DNA from: Omphiscola glabra
Taxonomy: Eukaryota; Mollusca; Gastropoda; Lymnaeidae
NCBI GenBank assembly: GCA_964017045.1
Contig: OZ024794.1
Location: 51,303,608 to 51,367,607 of the forward strand
Reading direction: 5' to 3'
DNA length: 64,000 bases
Shown: positions 46,566 through 57,906 of the stretch, in pieces
Layout of the letters: the number at the start of each line of letters is the position of its first letter
Numbering within the stretch: the stretch's first letter is position 1
Program-made: the position numbers and the translations under genes
The notes under the pieces: model-generated
The model's database searches: none
The model's input: the letters and a program-made list of their open reading frames with translations, nothing else
Told to the model about the DNA's origin: nothing

Positions 46566-47012
46566 ACCTTACTAAGAGCTCTATTAAGAGGCTTGCTGGC
46601 CTTACTAGGAGCTCTATTAAGAGGCTTGCTGACCTTACTAAGAGCTCTATTAAGAGGCTTGCTGGCCTTACTAAGAGCTCTATTAAGAGGCTTGCTGACC
46701 TTACTAAGAGCTCTATTAAGGGGCTTGCTGGCCTTACTAAGAGCTCTATTAAGGGGCTTGCTGGCCTTACTAAGAGCTCTATTAAGAAGCTTGCTGGCCT
46801 TACTAAGAGCTCTATTAAGAGGCTTGCTGGCCTTACTAAGAGCTCTATTAAGAGGCTTGCTGGCCTTACTAAGAGCTCTATTAAGAGGCTTGCTGGCCTT
46901 ACTAAGAGCTCTATTAAGAGGCTTGCTGGCCTTACTAAGAGCTCTATTAAGAGGCTTGCTGGCCTTACTAAGAGCTCTATTAAGAGGCTTGCTGGCCTTA
47001 CTAAGAGCTCAT
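46566..47012. repeat. 33-bp minisatellite, ~13.5 copies, open in two frames
   Basis: Unit ttactaagagctctattaag + aggcttgctggcc. The first units alternate gacc/ggcc. The 11-codon unit gives spurious LTKSSIKRLAG and LLRALLRGLLA proteins. Confidence 0.95.
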
Positions 47013-47280
47013 ACCTCGGACATAAACTGAGAGAATTAAGAGAAGAAGTTGTTTATAAATAAGATGGCCATCCTGCTCTATTCATGAAAGATCTCAGTAG
47101 AGCTTTCTTCTCTTTTATGAAATATTTTTTTCTTCTATCCATCTCGTGTTTAAAAAATGACCTTAATTACAGCATTTTCCTCTAATATAAACCTTTAGTT
47201 CCGCAGTAAGCCTAGCGAGCTCTTTCTTTCAACAACTACATTTAAAAAAAAAAAAAAAAGTTGCTGGTCTAAAAAATCCA

Positions 47281-47735
47281 AGAATAGGAATTAGGTACGG
47301 GAACTGGGTATGGGAACTGGACAAGGGAACTCAGTATTGAAACTAGGCAAGTGAAATGGGAAATGGAACTGAGTAAGTGAACGGGGTATTGGAACTGATT
47401 GTCGGAACTGGATATGGAAACTGGGTATGGGAACTGGGAATGGGAAGTGGACAATGGAACTGGGTATGAGACTTTTGGTAAAGAACATATAAGGAACTGA
47501 AAAAGAGAACAAGGTAAAAGGATTTGGTTATGGAAACTGGCCAAAAGACCAGAGTTTGGGAACATAGTTAGGGATCTGGGTATGGGCCTGGGTATGGAAA
47601 TCGAGGGAGAAAACATGTTTTTGGAACTGGACTTGGTTTTCACTTTGGGAACTGCTTACGGGAACATGGTTTTGGGAACTGGGTGTGGTTATAGGTTAAG
47701 GAGCTGGGTAAGGGAACTGGATGGGGGAAATGCAT
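47281..47735. repeat. Degenerate G/A-rich repeat (gggaactgg motif)
   Basis: Irregular repeats of gg(t)atgggaactgg with variable spacing; no coding sense on either strand. Confidence 0.75.
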
Positions 47736-48717
47736 TTTCTTTGTATGTTGATGCACCGCTAAATACAACGTTTTTTTATTATTTAAAAACTCTGATAAAG
47801 TATACCATCAAGGAATTTATAAGTCCAAAGTAGTAAAATACGCTCACAGTAATGAGTAAATTACAAGTGAATTCATTGTACACATTTTACTTAGCTCGAT
47901 TGATTGATGAAAACGCATTTGTTGTTGTTATAAATTAATACAAGAGTAAGAGTGAAATAGAAAGTACTAATGGAAGCAGCGCTATCACATCGCTGCTATC
48001 TGCACTTGTCTATTTTTTTCACCCAGCCCTTATATCTTTGCAACAGTTGTTGCGGTACCAAATACAGTTTTATATCTGACATAAAAACAAACAGAAAGAC
48101 TTCGACAAGAGAAATAACTCGATTCTTGTTTGTGGATTATTATTATTATCTACCCCAGTTCCTCAGTTTTCACGTAATGCCGTGGTTAAATCCTCTCCCC
48201 CCCCCCCCCAATTCCCCCCCCCCCCTCTCGCACACACCGTAGAATATTATGTTGAATAAATGATGATGTAGAATTGTTTCGTGAGATTTTGATTATCAGA
48301 ACGTGACATTTAAATATGAACAAAGTGACACATGGTTATGACGATATTTGTTTTATCAATCAATTTTTATTATTTTTTATTTGTTAAAATCCAGAAATAA
48401 TGGTACACCTAAAATTGCTAGTTAATCCATAGTCTTAAATGAGAAATAGAAAATTGCAACCCCAACCATAGCAATACTATTTTAATTTGCATTTCACGAC
48501 ATAATATTTTGTTAATTTAATGTGTCCAATTAAAGCTATAGTTACAGTGGAGCAGAAAGGGGGATATTTTCCATTTGTATGAAGGGGCAGCATTTTTGGT
48601 CAGCTTCAGAAGGGATTTTTCTAGGAAAGTTGGGGGGGGGGGGGTCCACGTAGGGTGGCACCAAACCAAGTTACGCCCCTGCTAACGCATTGTTTTTTAT
48701 ACAGTTTATAGTGTATC

Positions 48718-48862
48718 AAATCAATGGTCATGTGCTATGAATTTCTAGTGTTCATCGATGGTCTAGTGCTATTAACCGCCATGTGCTATCGAAGGTCTAG
48801 TGTTCATCGACGGTCTAGTGCTATCAATGGCCATGTGCTATCGAAGGTCTAGTGTTCATCAA
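48718..48862. repeat. ~56-bp tandem repeat, ~2.6 copies
   Basis: Units combine gccatgtgctatcgaaggtc and tagtgttcatcgacggtct. Confidence 0.8.
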
Positions 48863-49117
48863 CTACAGGATAATTGATTTTTTAAAGATTTCTTTTTAAA
48901 TAGTTAATGGTGGCTTAATTAAAATAGGGTGGCATAACAATGCTAAGTGAAATATTTACCTTTCATTTAAATGTTCTACTCTCTATACATTAATATGTTC
49001 GACAGGGAGTCCTCGCCCCCATACATATGTATTAGCAGGTGGTCATATGATTTACTTTCTATGTATTTGGGGAATCACATAATACAGCTTTAGTACTATC
49101 TAGCGATAAAGCTACAG

Positions 49118-49556
49118 CGTTATCTAGCTAACAAGCAACAGTGTTATCTAGCCATAAAGCTACAGTGCTATCTAGCCATAAAGCTACAGTGCTATCTAGC
49201 CTTAAAGCTACAGTGCTAGCCAAAAAGCTACAGTGCCATCTAGCCATCAAGCTACAGTGCTATCTAGCCTTAGAGTTACAGTGATATCTAGACATAAAGC
49301 TACAGTGCTATCCAGCCTTAGAGTTACAGTGCTATCCAGCCATAAAGCTACAGTGCTATCCAGCCATAAAGCTACAGTGCTATCCAGCCATAAAGCTACA
49401 GTGCTATCCAGCCATAAAGCTACAGTGCTATCCAGCCATAAAGCTACAGTGCTATCCAGCCATAAAGCGTAAGTGCTATCCAGCCATAAAGCTGCAGTGC
49501 TATCCAGCCATAAAGCTACAGTGTTATCCAGCCATAAAGCGTAAGTGCTATCCAGT
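49118..49556. repeat. 24-bp minisatellite, ~18 copies
   Basis: Unit tatccagccataaagctaca + gtgc; the eight-codon unit keeps frames open on both strands. Left part more diverged. Confidence 0.94.
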
Positions 49557-49925
49557 TGTACCTTTAAGTGTACATGTCCAACCAAATGCTCGCCAAGATA
49601 TGTGACGTAATCAGATCTCCATTAAGTAATGTAGGACATGACAGCTGGAATATCTCCAACAAAATATGTTGTGAACTGTATCAAAAGCCGCCCTCACAAA
49701 TGTGTCTACACGCGCATGCGCGCTCACACACACACACACACTTACACGCCAAACACACACACGTGCAATGGCTACTGAATCAGCCGGGGGAGGCGGGGCT
49801 TGAGGGTGGGGGGTATCGTATGGTGCCAAGAGTAAATATTTCTTTTTTCAGCAGATGTTTACTTCTCGAAGACGCTGACCAGAAGATGCGTTTTTTTATG
49901 AGGGTGAGGTTGGTGTGGGGACTGA

Positions 49926-50111
49926 CAGTGGCGTAGCGAGCTTAACTCGCGCACGGGGCACAATACCTTTTTAGCGCCCCCCAATACCTTTTTAGCGCCC
50001 CCCTGTTCGAAAACCATACAATATTATAGTAAAATATACCATTTGGCGCCCCTTTGTGAGTAGCGCCCGGGGCATGATGCCCCCCTTGCCCCCCCCCTCA
50101 CTACGCCACTG
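49926..50111. mobile_element. hAT-type MITE, 8-bp target duplication (7/8)
   Basis: Ends CAGTGGCGTAGCGAG and CTCACTACGCCACTG; flanks gggactga and gggagtga. Contains a short internal duplication (aatacctttttagcgcccc). Confidence 0.9.
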
Positions 50112-50600
50112 GGGAGTGAGACATGGGGAATGCAAGCATAACTAGTAAAATTTTCACTGTATGGAATACATCAAACATGTATCATAACAGTAGCTGATCA
50201 GAGGGAGTGCCATTGTTAAAATGATCGACCATTTTGATGGCACGGACAAATTATTACACACAGAAATATTCTAAGATGTGAAAATATGGAATATAGACGA
50301 TGACTCGGTAGACTCGATTCATATACGTTCACGTCATTTCTGGGGTATTTTGGCGTCATCTTCAATTCTTTAAAAAAAAAATTGTTTATTACTCTCGGTA
50401 TTTTACAACATTCTTTCGTTATTAAGCCATAGTACCAGAGCGCGCCATTCAGCAGAACCCTCGTTCAGATGGACACTCTGAAGGATGAGAGTTGACACGT
50501 TTTGTTCAGGCAGCTGTTTATGGTCGACCATTGGATTAACGTGAAGCCGATTTATTGACAGAATCTACGGGTAACCAGACATCGAGTCAAATAATAATTT

Positions 50601-50907
50601 CTTGAATGACGACGAATGAAACGTATGGCAACACGCCACAAATACATTGGATATACACTTTTAAAAAAAAATCAGTTTCTTCAGCACAGCGTAGATTAAA
50701 ACCATTTGGTCTTGGGTTTGCACCGATGGATTGGCAGGTAATTGGTAATCAACTTTTTTTTTTTTGGACAGATTAATCGGCTAATTGGTCTACTGAAAAA
50801 ATCTCTCATGACATGAGATGTAAATCAAAATAAATTTAAAAAAAAAAAAAAAAAAAAATGGAATGTTTTATGGTCATAAAAAACAGAACTCCAGAATCTT
50901 ACCATGC
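50601..50907 (+). repeat. Left arm of a ~300-bp inverted repeat
   Basis: Matches 52962-53240 in reverse orientation along its whole length (for example ttaatcggctaattggtcta, ctctcatgacatgagatgta). Confidence 0.88.
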
Positions 50908-50984
50908 CATTACAAAACTCCACACACCCAAATGAGTCGTTCCCTGTTTTTACGTTGTCAGTGAGTACACAATGACACAGACGT

Positions 50985-51774
50985 TTTTTTAAATCTTTTA
51001 TATCAACGTCGCTTTCGTTCGCGAGTTTCTAGCGAAATCTTCGGGCGGCTAATTGACCCATTTCCCGTCATCCTATCGAACTGAAACTTGGCACATAGAC
51101 TATTTGCCGATGACAACACATTCTTTAAAATTTTCAGCTCCACCCCTACCCCCGCCTCCACCCCTACCCCCGCCTCCACCCTACCCCCGCCTCCACCCCT
51201 ACCCCCGCCTCCACCCCTACCCCCGCCTCCACCCCTACCCCCGCCTCCACCCCTACCCCCGCCTCCACCCCTACCCCCGCCTCCACCCCTACCCCCGCCT
51301 CCACCCCTACCCCCGCCTCCACCCCTACCCCCGCCTCCACCCCTACCCCCGCCTCCACCCCTACCCCCGCCCCCCCCCCAAAAAAAAAATAATAAAAGCC
51401 CGTTTTCTTGTTTTTCAAGGGGAAGATAAAATAAAATTCCCGATAACTGCGCTAAAAGAGATTCTTTAAAATAACATCGCGAGTGCGTTTGGTCTGTAAT
51501 ATATCCTTTTGTATTTCTGAAAATGTTGGCGAAATAAATCTGCGGTGTTAAAGCGGGTGGGTCATTAAAATATTTATATCGTTCAGGGGCGTGGAAAAAA
51601 AATTGCGGTTGGGAGCCGTTGGGAGTCGGGGATCACTAATTGAGCTTCTTATCAAGTGCGTTACTATATATAGCATGCATGTTTTGTCAAATTTTCCGCC
51701 CCGCCCTTCAGTGCTCGATATTACATTTTATAAAGGATTTTTTTTTAACCAAAAACTGTGTTTTTAAGGGTTGT
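50985..51774 (-). mobile_element. Dispersed repeat family B, reverse copy with expanded minisatellite
   Basis: Runs in reverse from aacaacccttaaaaaca (51774) to agcgacgttgatataaaaga (near 50990). An 18-bp array fills the internal G-rich position. Confidence 0.82.
51144..51371. repeat. 18-bp C-rich minisatellite, ~12.6 copies
   Basis: Unit cccctacccccgcctcca, nearly perfect; one copy lacks a base. The G-rich strand has runs of 4-5 G, so quadruplex formation is possible. Confidence 0.95.
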
Positions 51775-52159
51775 TAAGTTTAAATCTGGTTTTACGCGAT
51801 TAGGGGGGTCATTAAGCTGTTTGTGTCCTGTTCATGCTCCCAACGAGTTTTACGCGATTAGGGTGGTCGTTAAGCTGTTTCTGTCCTGTTCATGCTCCCA
51901 ACGAAGATACAGAAGGTCAGAGAAAGGGATCCTTTTATGAGACGCTGGAAAAAGATCTTTAATAAGGCACAACGACACGATATTAAAATAGTGAAGAGCT
52001 CAATCTTTCATTATCTTGTTTAAAACCCAAGACAGAACCACCGACGGCGTCTTTCTTCGCAGGAAATTCTTTTCCAAGAGTTTTAGTGTTGTCGCTACTG
52101 TAAAATATGGTGCATTCATTTGTCCCGAGGATGTCTGCGTTACGAAAGCCACAACAATA

Positions 52160-52192
<33 letters not shown>
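52160..52192. repeat. (TA)n microsatellite
   Basis: About 16 TA dinucleotides. Confidence 0.9.
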
Positions 52193-52195
<3 letters not shown>

Positions 52196-52536
52196 CTTTC
52201 TATTTGTATTTACATTAAGTGGAGCGCAGGGCTCGAGGCAGGCGAGATTGTTTAATGAACTAATATCTTTACTTGTTTGTCACTAATGTTTTATCCATTC
52301 AAAACAACACCCATTATACAGAAGGGAAGCGAGTAAACCCTCTCATTTATTGATTGTATCGTTTGAACTTCTTCTGCTATAATTATATAGCGTGTGCGCG
52401 GCTCTGTGATGGAACCGCGCCGTCAAATGAGTTTCCTGTTAGCGGCGGCCCTATACGTTCAGCATTCAAACAAAAATGCTGCAGGTCGCCGAAGGAAACA
52501 ATTAATGCCCGTAACCTGGAGACACGAGACCTTCCA

Positions 52537-52677
52537 CAAGATGACCCCAGTAGTGGCGCGCCGATGGCGTGAGCAGTCTTGGTTTTAAAGGGGGTTTGGT
52601 CGGCCGTGTCAACAAGATGACCCAGTAGTGGCACGCCGAGCAGTCTTGGTTTTAAAAGGGGGTTTGGTCGGCCGTGA
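52537..52677. repeat. CpG-rich ~65-75-bp direct duplication
   Basis: agatgacccagtagtggc and gagcagtcttggttttaaa followed by gggtttggtcggccgtg occur twice (52537-52610, 52613-52677). Open frames here have no recognisable domain. Confidence 0.85.
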
Positions 52678-52961
52678 GAAGAAGACATGGATGAAAAGTG
52701 CTCAGCGGTTCGCGAGCGTCCGCAATTTCGGCATGGTCTTATGAAAATAGAGGGTAATAATGGGGGAGACTGCAATCAGGTTAGCACAATAGGAAATTAG
52801 TAAAACACAGTAAGGTTAAACCGGAAAAAAAGAACGCAACAAAACAACGAACGTGTCGGCAGGAAGCCTTCATCAGCGAACAAACAGAAAAACTAATAAA
52901 ATAAAAAAATATCAAAAAATTATAATATAGCACTTAGCTGAGAAGTAGTGTCCACGAGGGC

Positions 52962-53240
52962 ACGATTCTGGAATTTTGTTTTGAATGACCATAAAACATT
53001 TTTTTTTAAAATTTATTTTGATTTACATCTCATGTCATGAGAGATTTTTTTAGTAGACCAATTAGCCGATTAATCGATCCAAAAAAAAAGGTGATTAACA
53101 ACTGCCTGCCAATCCATCGGTGCAACCCAAGACCAAATGTTTTTAATCTACGCCGTGCTGAAAAAACTGTTGTTGTTTTTTTTGGTGTATATCCAAAGTA
53201 TTTGTGGCGTGTTGCTATACGTTTCAGTCGGCATTCAAGA
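52962..53240 (-). repeat. Right arm of the ~300-bp inverted repeat
   Basis: Reverse complement of 50601-50907 with substitutions and A-tract length changes. The 2.05-kb centre holds the reverse family B repeat, a (TA)n and a CpG-rich duplicated block. Confidence 0.88.
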
Positions 53241-53290
53241 AAGGGGGAGTTTGCTGGTTGGACACAAATCTACAGATTTTCTTTCGTACA

Positions 53291-53524
53291 CGGAAATTCG
53301 TTTATAAAGAAATTTCGTCGACGGAAAATTGATCGAACGGAAATTTGGTCAAATCTTTTTTTTCAGATCACACGTTAAACTTTTTTGTCAAATTTCTTTG
53401 TGAATAGTGCGTTCAAAAACAAATATTACGAAAATTTTAACGTGTGAATTGAAAAAAAAAGATCCGATCAAATTTCCGTTTGATAAATTTTCCGTCGACG
53501 AAATTTCTTTCAAACAAATTTCCG
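53291..53524. mobile_element. Hairpin MITE with ~100-bp inverted arms
   Basis: cggaaattcgtttataaaga, then aatttcgtcgacgg, is inverted at the right end; the arms extend to cacacgttaaa near the centre. A fragment of one arm lies at 5993-6026. Confidence 0.88.
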
Positions 53525-53574
53525 GCAACCATTTTCTTTAGATTAGATTTTGCATAGTTAGCCACCTTCTAACC

Positions 53575-53771
53575 CAGCGGTTCTCAATCTGTGGGTCGCG
53601 ACCCCTTTGAAGGTCGAACGACCCTTTCACAGGGGTCGCCTAAGACCATCGGAAAACACATATACTATACAGTTATGAAGTAGCTATGAAGATAATTGTG
53701 TGGTTGGGGGTCGCAACAACATGGGGAAATGTATTAAAGGGTCGCGGCATTAGGAAGGTTGAGAACCACTG
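53575..53771. mobile_element. SPIN-like hAT MITE, copy 1, perfect 8-bp target duplication
   Basis: Ends cagcggttctcaatctgtgg and ggttgagaaccactg; ttctaacc at 53567-53574 and 53772-53779. The interior (gggtcgcgacccc, agaccatcggaaaacacata, gttatgaagtagc, gggtcgcggcattaggaa) matches what I know of SPIN-family MITEs. Non-coding. Confidence 0.93.
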
Positions 53772-54133
53772 TTCTAACCATTCCCAAACCGTGAACCCTC
53801 GACAATCAAAGAGAGAATGCGGTTAGCCTTACTGCTTCAAAAGTAGTGGCCTATGAGAAAACGCCTGCTTAGAATAACCTCCCAACTGCAATAGCGATGC
53901 ATAGTTTGTCATCGGTGAGATGACGGCAAATCAATTTAAAATGGGCTTAATTCTTAATATTTTTTAACAAATCTTCCTGCATGGACTGAATCTATTATCT
54001 GGCGATTCCCATCTTCTTGCACCTGACCCACGTTTGGTAACTTTTTTGTGTTCCCTTTTTTCTGTTTCCCATCATATGTATTGCGCTTAACACTCACGAA
54101 ATTCAAACTCAAATATTGCTCGAAACTCTAATG

Positions 54134-54333
54134 CAGCGGTTCTCAGCCTGTGGGTTGCAACCCCTTTGTGGGTCGCACGACCCAATCCCAGGGGTCGTCT
54201 GAGACCATCTGAAAACACATATACTGTACAATTATGAAGTATCAACGAAAATAATTTTTTTGTGCTTGGCGGGTCGCCACAACACAAGGAAGTGTATTAA
54301 GGGTCGCGGCATTAGGAAAGTTGAGAACCACTG
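54134..54333. mobile_element. SPIN-like hAT MITE, copy 2, target duplication 7/8
   Basis: Aligns end to end with 53575-53771. Flanks ctctaatg and ctctaata; both sites carry a TCTA core. Confidence 0.92.
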
Positions 54334-55365
54334 CTCTAATAGTTTTAACATGACGTGTGATCCCGATTGATGAATTACACAATGACCACTGACACACTTA
54401 GTGTTAAAAATATAAGGCAATATCTTCTTTTCTCCCACCACCCCCCCACTTTTTTTTCTTTTTTTTCTTTCGGATGACGACTTTCCATAGCCTCAAAGCA
54501 AACATTGAATGTCCCGCGGACACGTATGGATGTCTGGACTATTGAATGTGCTATTTGGATGACTTCTTTGGCTTGTTGGTATGTCAACACAAGTGAAGTG
54601 TCGTTCAACTAATATCTTGTCACAGATCGTTTTCTGACTTTTTAGTCAGGGGCGGAGGCTAGTGAGGTTGCTACCTCCCCCCCCCCACCCAAACCCTGTC
54701 TAAAACGGTGCACTGTATTTACCTGCCCTACCATAATCCATCATTTTCTCCGTGAACACTAATTTCTTAGATAGTAATGTGTGGGCCGGCTCACAGCACA
54801 AAAAGAAAACCAATATAAAAGAGTATCTGTGATTATAGTACCAGCAAATCATAGGCCACTGAAATATCTTTAAAATGTTGTGTTGTTGAATGTGAGAAAA
54901 ATAAAGACGAAGCCTGTATTTAGGCGTTCTCCACCGTATAGTTATCCACATATTTTGCATGAAAAATGACGATTTTTTGCACCCTATGATGATGGCGTCC
55001 GGGGCTGGTGCACCTTTCTACCCCATTCCATTCGCCCGGCCCCCGTGTGTGAAAACCTGACATGAATGTTGTCTAGTCTCACGCTGTGTCATAGTTTTCT
55101 TTCGTGAAACAAATTAGGTCAAGATTTTGTTATCGTTTTGTTGCTTAAAATACTCTATACATATTAAACAATTATTTTAAAAAAAGCTTCACGACTTGGC
55201 TGCTAGCCCGAGATTACGAATTAGTTAGGGCGGCCATTACATACTGATGATTGAAAACAGAGACTAGGGGCGGCCATTACATATTGATGATTGAAAACAG
55301 AGACCCTTTATGAAACATTTCCTGGTATTTACAGCCAATAGGAAGCGTGATTTGCATCAAATTAG
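54334..55365. other. No gene seen
   Basis: Only a 35-bp-scale duplication at about 55228-55306 (cggccattacatattgatga). Remainder unremarkable. Confidence 0.5.
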
Positions 55366-55985
55366 TGGCGGCACACTTGCATTAAACTAGCCGCGGCACA
55401 CTTGCATTAAACTAGCCACGGCACACTTGCATTAAACTAGCCACAGCACACTTGCATTAAACTAGCCACGGCACACTTGCATTAAACTAGCCACGGCACA
55501 CTTGCATTAAACTAGCCACGGCACACTTGCATTAAACTTGCCGTGGCACACTTGCATTAAACTAGCCACGGCACACTTGCATTAAACTAGCCGCGGCACA
55601 CTTGCATTAAACTAGCCGCGGCACACTTGCATTAAACTAGCCACGGCACACTTGCATTAAACTAGCCACGGCACACTTGCATTAAACTAGCCGCGGCACA
55701 CTTGCATTAAACTAGCCACGGCACACTTGCATTAAACTAGACGCGGCACACTTGCATTAAACTAGCCACGACACACTTGCATTAAACTAGCCACGGCACA
55801 CTTGCATTAAACTAGCCGCGGCACACTTGCATTAAACTAGTCGTGCACACTTGCATTAAACTAGCCACGGCACACTTGCATTAAACTAGCCGCGGCACAC
55901 TTGCATTAAACTAGCCACGGCACACTTGCATTAAACTAGCCACGGCACACTTGCATTAAACTAGCCGCGGCACACTTGCATTAAA
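55366..55985. repeat. 25-bp minisatellite, ~25 copies
   Basis: Unit acacttgcattaaactagcc + acggc; units differ mainly at one base (ccacggc or ccgcggc), so SacII sites come and go. Confidence 0.96.
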
Positions 55986-57906
55986 AAGCCAAGTTGTCGG
56001 ATAACGACATGGTAATGAACTTGGGGAGGGGTATGCAGGGTGGCTTAGGATAATAGTAAAAGGAAAAGGGGGGGGGGGGTCGTGTTGGAAAGGTGGTTTT
56101 AGTGTGCTGGACTTGGTTAGTAGGAGTTGATTGGATTGACTGAAGAAAAGGGGGGGGGGGGGTCACTGGGTTGAAAGTGTGAGAAAGTGTCGATATATTT
56201 AGAATGTGGAGACAGACTGTTAATTTGTAGATATATTTAGAATGTGTATATAGAGTTTGAATGTGTAGATAGAGTGAGCATGTGAGTATGGGACTAACAA
56301 AAGAAAAATCTCCAAAAATCCAAAGAAATAGAGAAGAATTAAATTCTCTTATTGTTCTCTAAACAAAACATGATAAATTCACAAAATAGCGTAGTTTTGT
56401 TGATTCCACAAAAACTACAAACACTACAAACACTACAAACACTACTCATCTAGAATAGTTTGAAATAATGTAACTTTCTCTCCCCCCCCCCCCCCCCCCC
56501 CCGTGTTGCCCTAAACGCTTTTAGACTACCTACTACCATACTAAAACGCTTAATATTATAGCCTGGGGTTTGAGCACATTGTGGTCATCCGAAAATGTAC
56601 GGCCCTGCATTTCATAGAGAAGAGAAGAGAGAGGTACGAGGAGGCTGGAGATAGAAATGCAAGTCAATGAAACAAGAATGTCTCGGCTAAGAGTCTTCCT
56701 GAGCAGACTGGACAAACGAAGAAACAAGGAATGGGAAGTGTAAAGTTTTCGCCACGTTCATGTTTTTTGCCGGACGTTGGGTTTTTTCAAAACCAAGATT
56801 ACAGGAAGTAAAAAAAAATAATATGTATGTATTATTACTGGGAAAATTTAGATTTTAACGGACAAAAATATGTTGGAAATATGTAAAATATAAGAAATAA
56901 TAAAGAAATACAAGAACATTGAGGATTACTTGTGAGATCAGAGATTTGATTAATTCCATATGGTGAAATTGTGCTGTATAGGCAAATTAATTTTGTATTG
57001 TAAATTAATATTTTATTCTAAATTTCATAAAATTGCTTGATAATTGGTCTAAAGAAAAAAAAAATTGTTTGTAGGTTTTGGGGAGGGGGGGGGGGAAAGA
57101 AGAAGACGACACACAATCACACAACGTATTCTTTAGATAATTAAACACCGACATAATCAGCTTGTATATAAAATGTCCCACTTCCCGGTCCAGAAATTGT
57201 AATCCCTGATAGGAAAAAAAAATACCAACGCATCTAAGACTAATCATTTATGGCCTGACACTGAATGTCAGTAATCGTGTGATGAGCGGACGGTCTGTGT
57301 TATCAACGGTGTTATAATGTTAGTTCGCGCCGACAGTTTCCTTGCTGCTCCATGGGACCCCTGGAAGAGGATTGGACGTGAAGGGGGGGGCGTGGTCGGG
57401 GAAGATCCACCGAGGTGATCTTTAACACTGAATGATGACCGTAACCCGCTGGTTCAGGTGACTGATACCAGTGTCGATGGAATATAACAAACTCAGTGTA
57501 CGAAGATGGGAAAGTTAACATTAGGCCGGTAAAGAATGAATATAGCTATCTTATGGTGTGCACTTTACACGATGGGAAAGTTAAAATTAGACCTTTAACA
57601 ATGAATATTACAAACTTAGTGTACACAGATGGGAACGTTAACATTGGACCTGTAACATATGAAACTTTTGATTGACAATTGTTGCTATTTAAGACATTTT
57701 TTTTGGGGGGGGGGGGTGGGGTGTGCGCACGACTGTACTAGATATTACCCTTGAACGAGATGGATAAATATAATTGTAACAATGTGTATGAGATTGTTGG
57801 TTTTTTAAAGAAAATTTGTTACAATTTAATTTTAAGTGTGAATCACGTGACGTGTAAAATGATAAAGAATAACCCAAAACTCAAAGGGTGGAACAATAGA
57901 AGGCAT
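55986..57906. other. No gene recognised; homopolymer tracts
   Basis: Long C or G runs near 56070, 56152, 56482-56502 and 57705-57716. Diverged copies of gatgggaaagttaacatta at about 57505, 57575 and 57630. Confidence 0.5.

Noticed and set aside
46553..47062. Apparent repeat proteins of 169 and 155 aa
   Set aside because: 33-bp tandem array with two frames open and no conserved flanks.
48546..48687. Possible hAT-like element ending ttacgcccctg
   Set aside because: The left end matches poorly and there is no duplication.
51053..51469. Proline-rich protein-like frame
   Set aside because: 18-bp minisatellite inside a reverse family B repeat.
52354..52775. CpG-rich frames of 72-130 aa
   Set aside because: No recognisable domain, overlapping frames on both strands and an internal nucleotide duplication; kept only as a composition anomaly.
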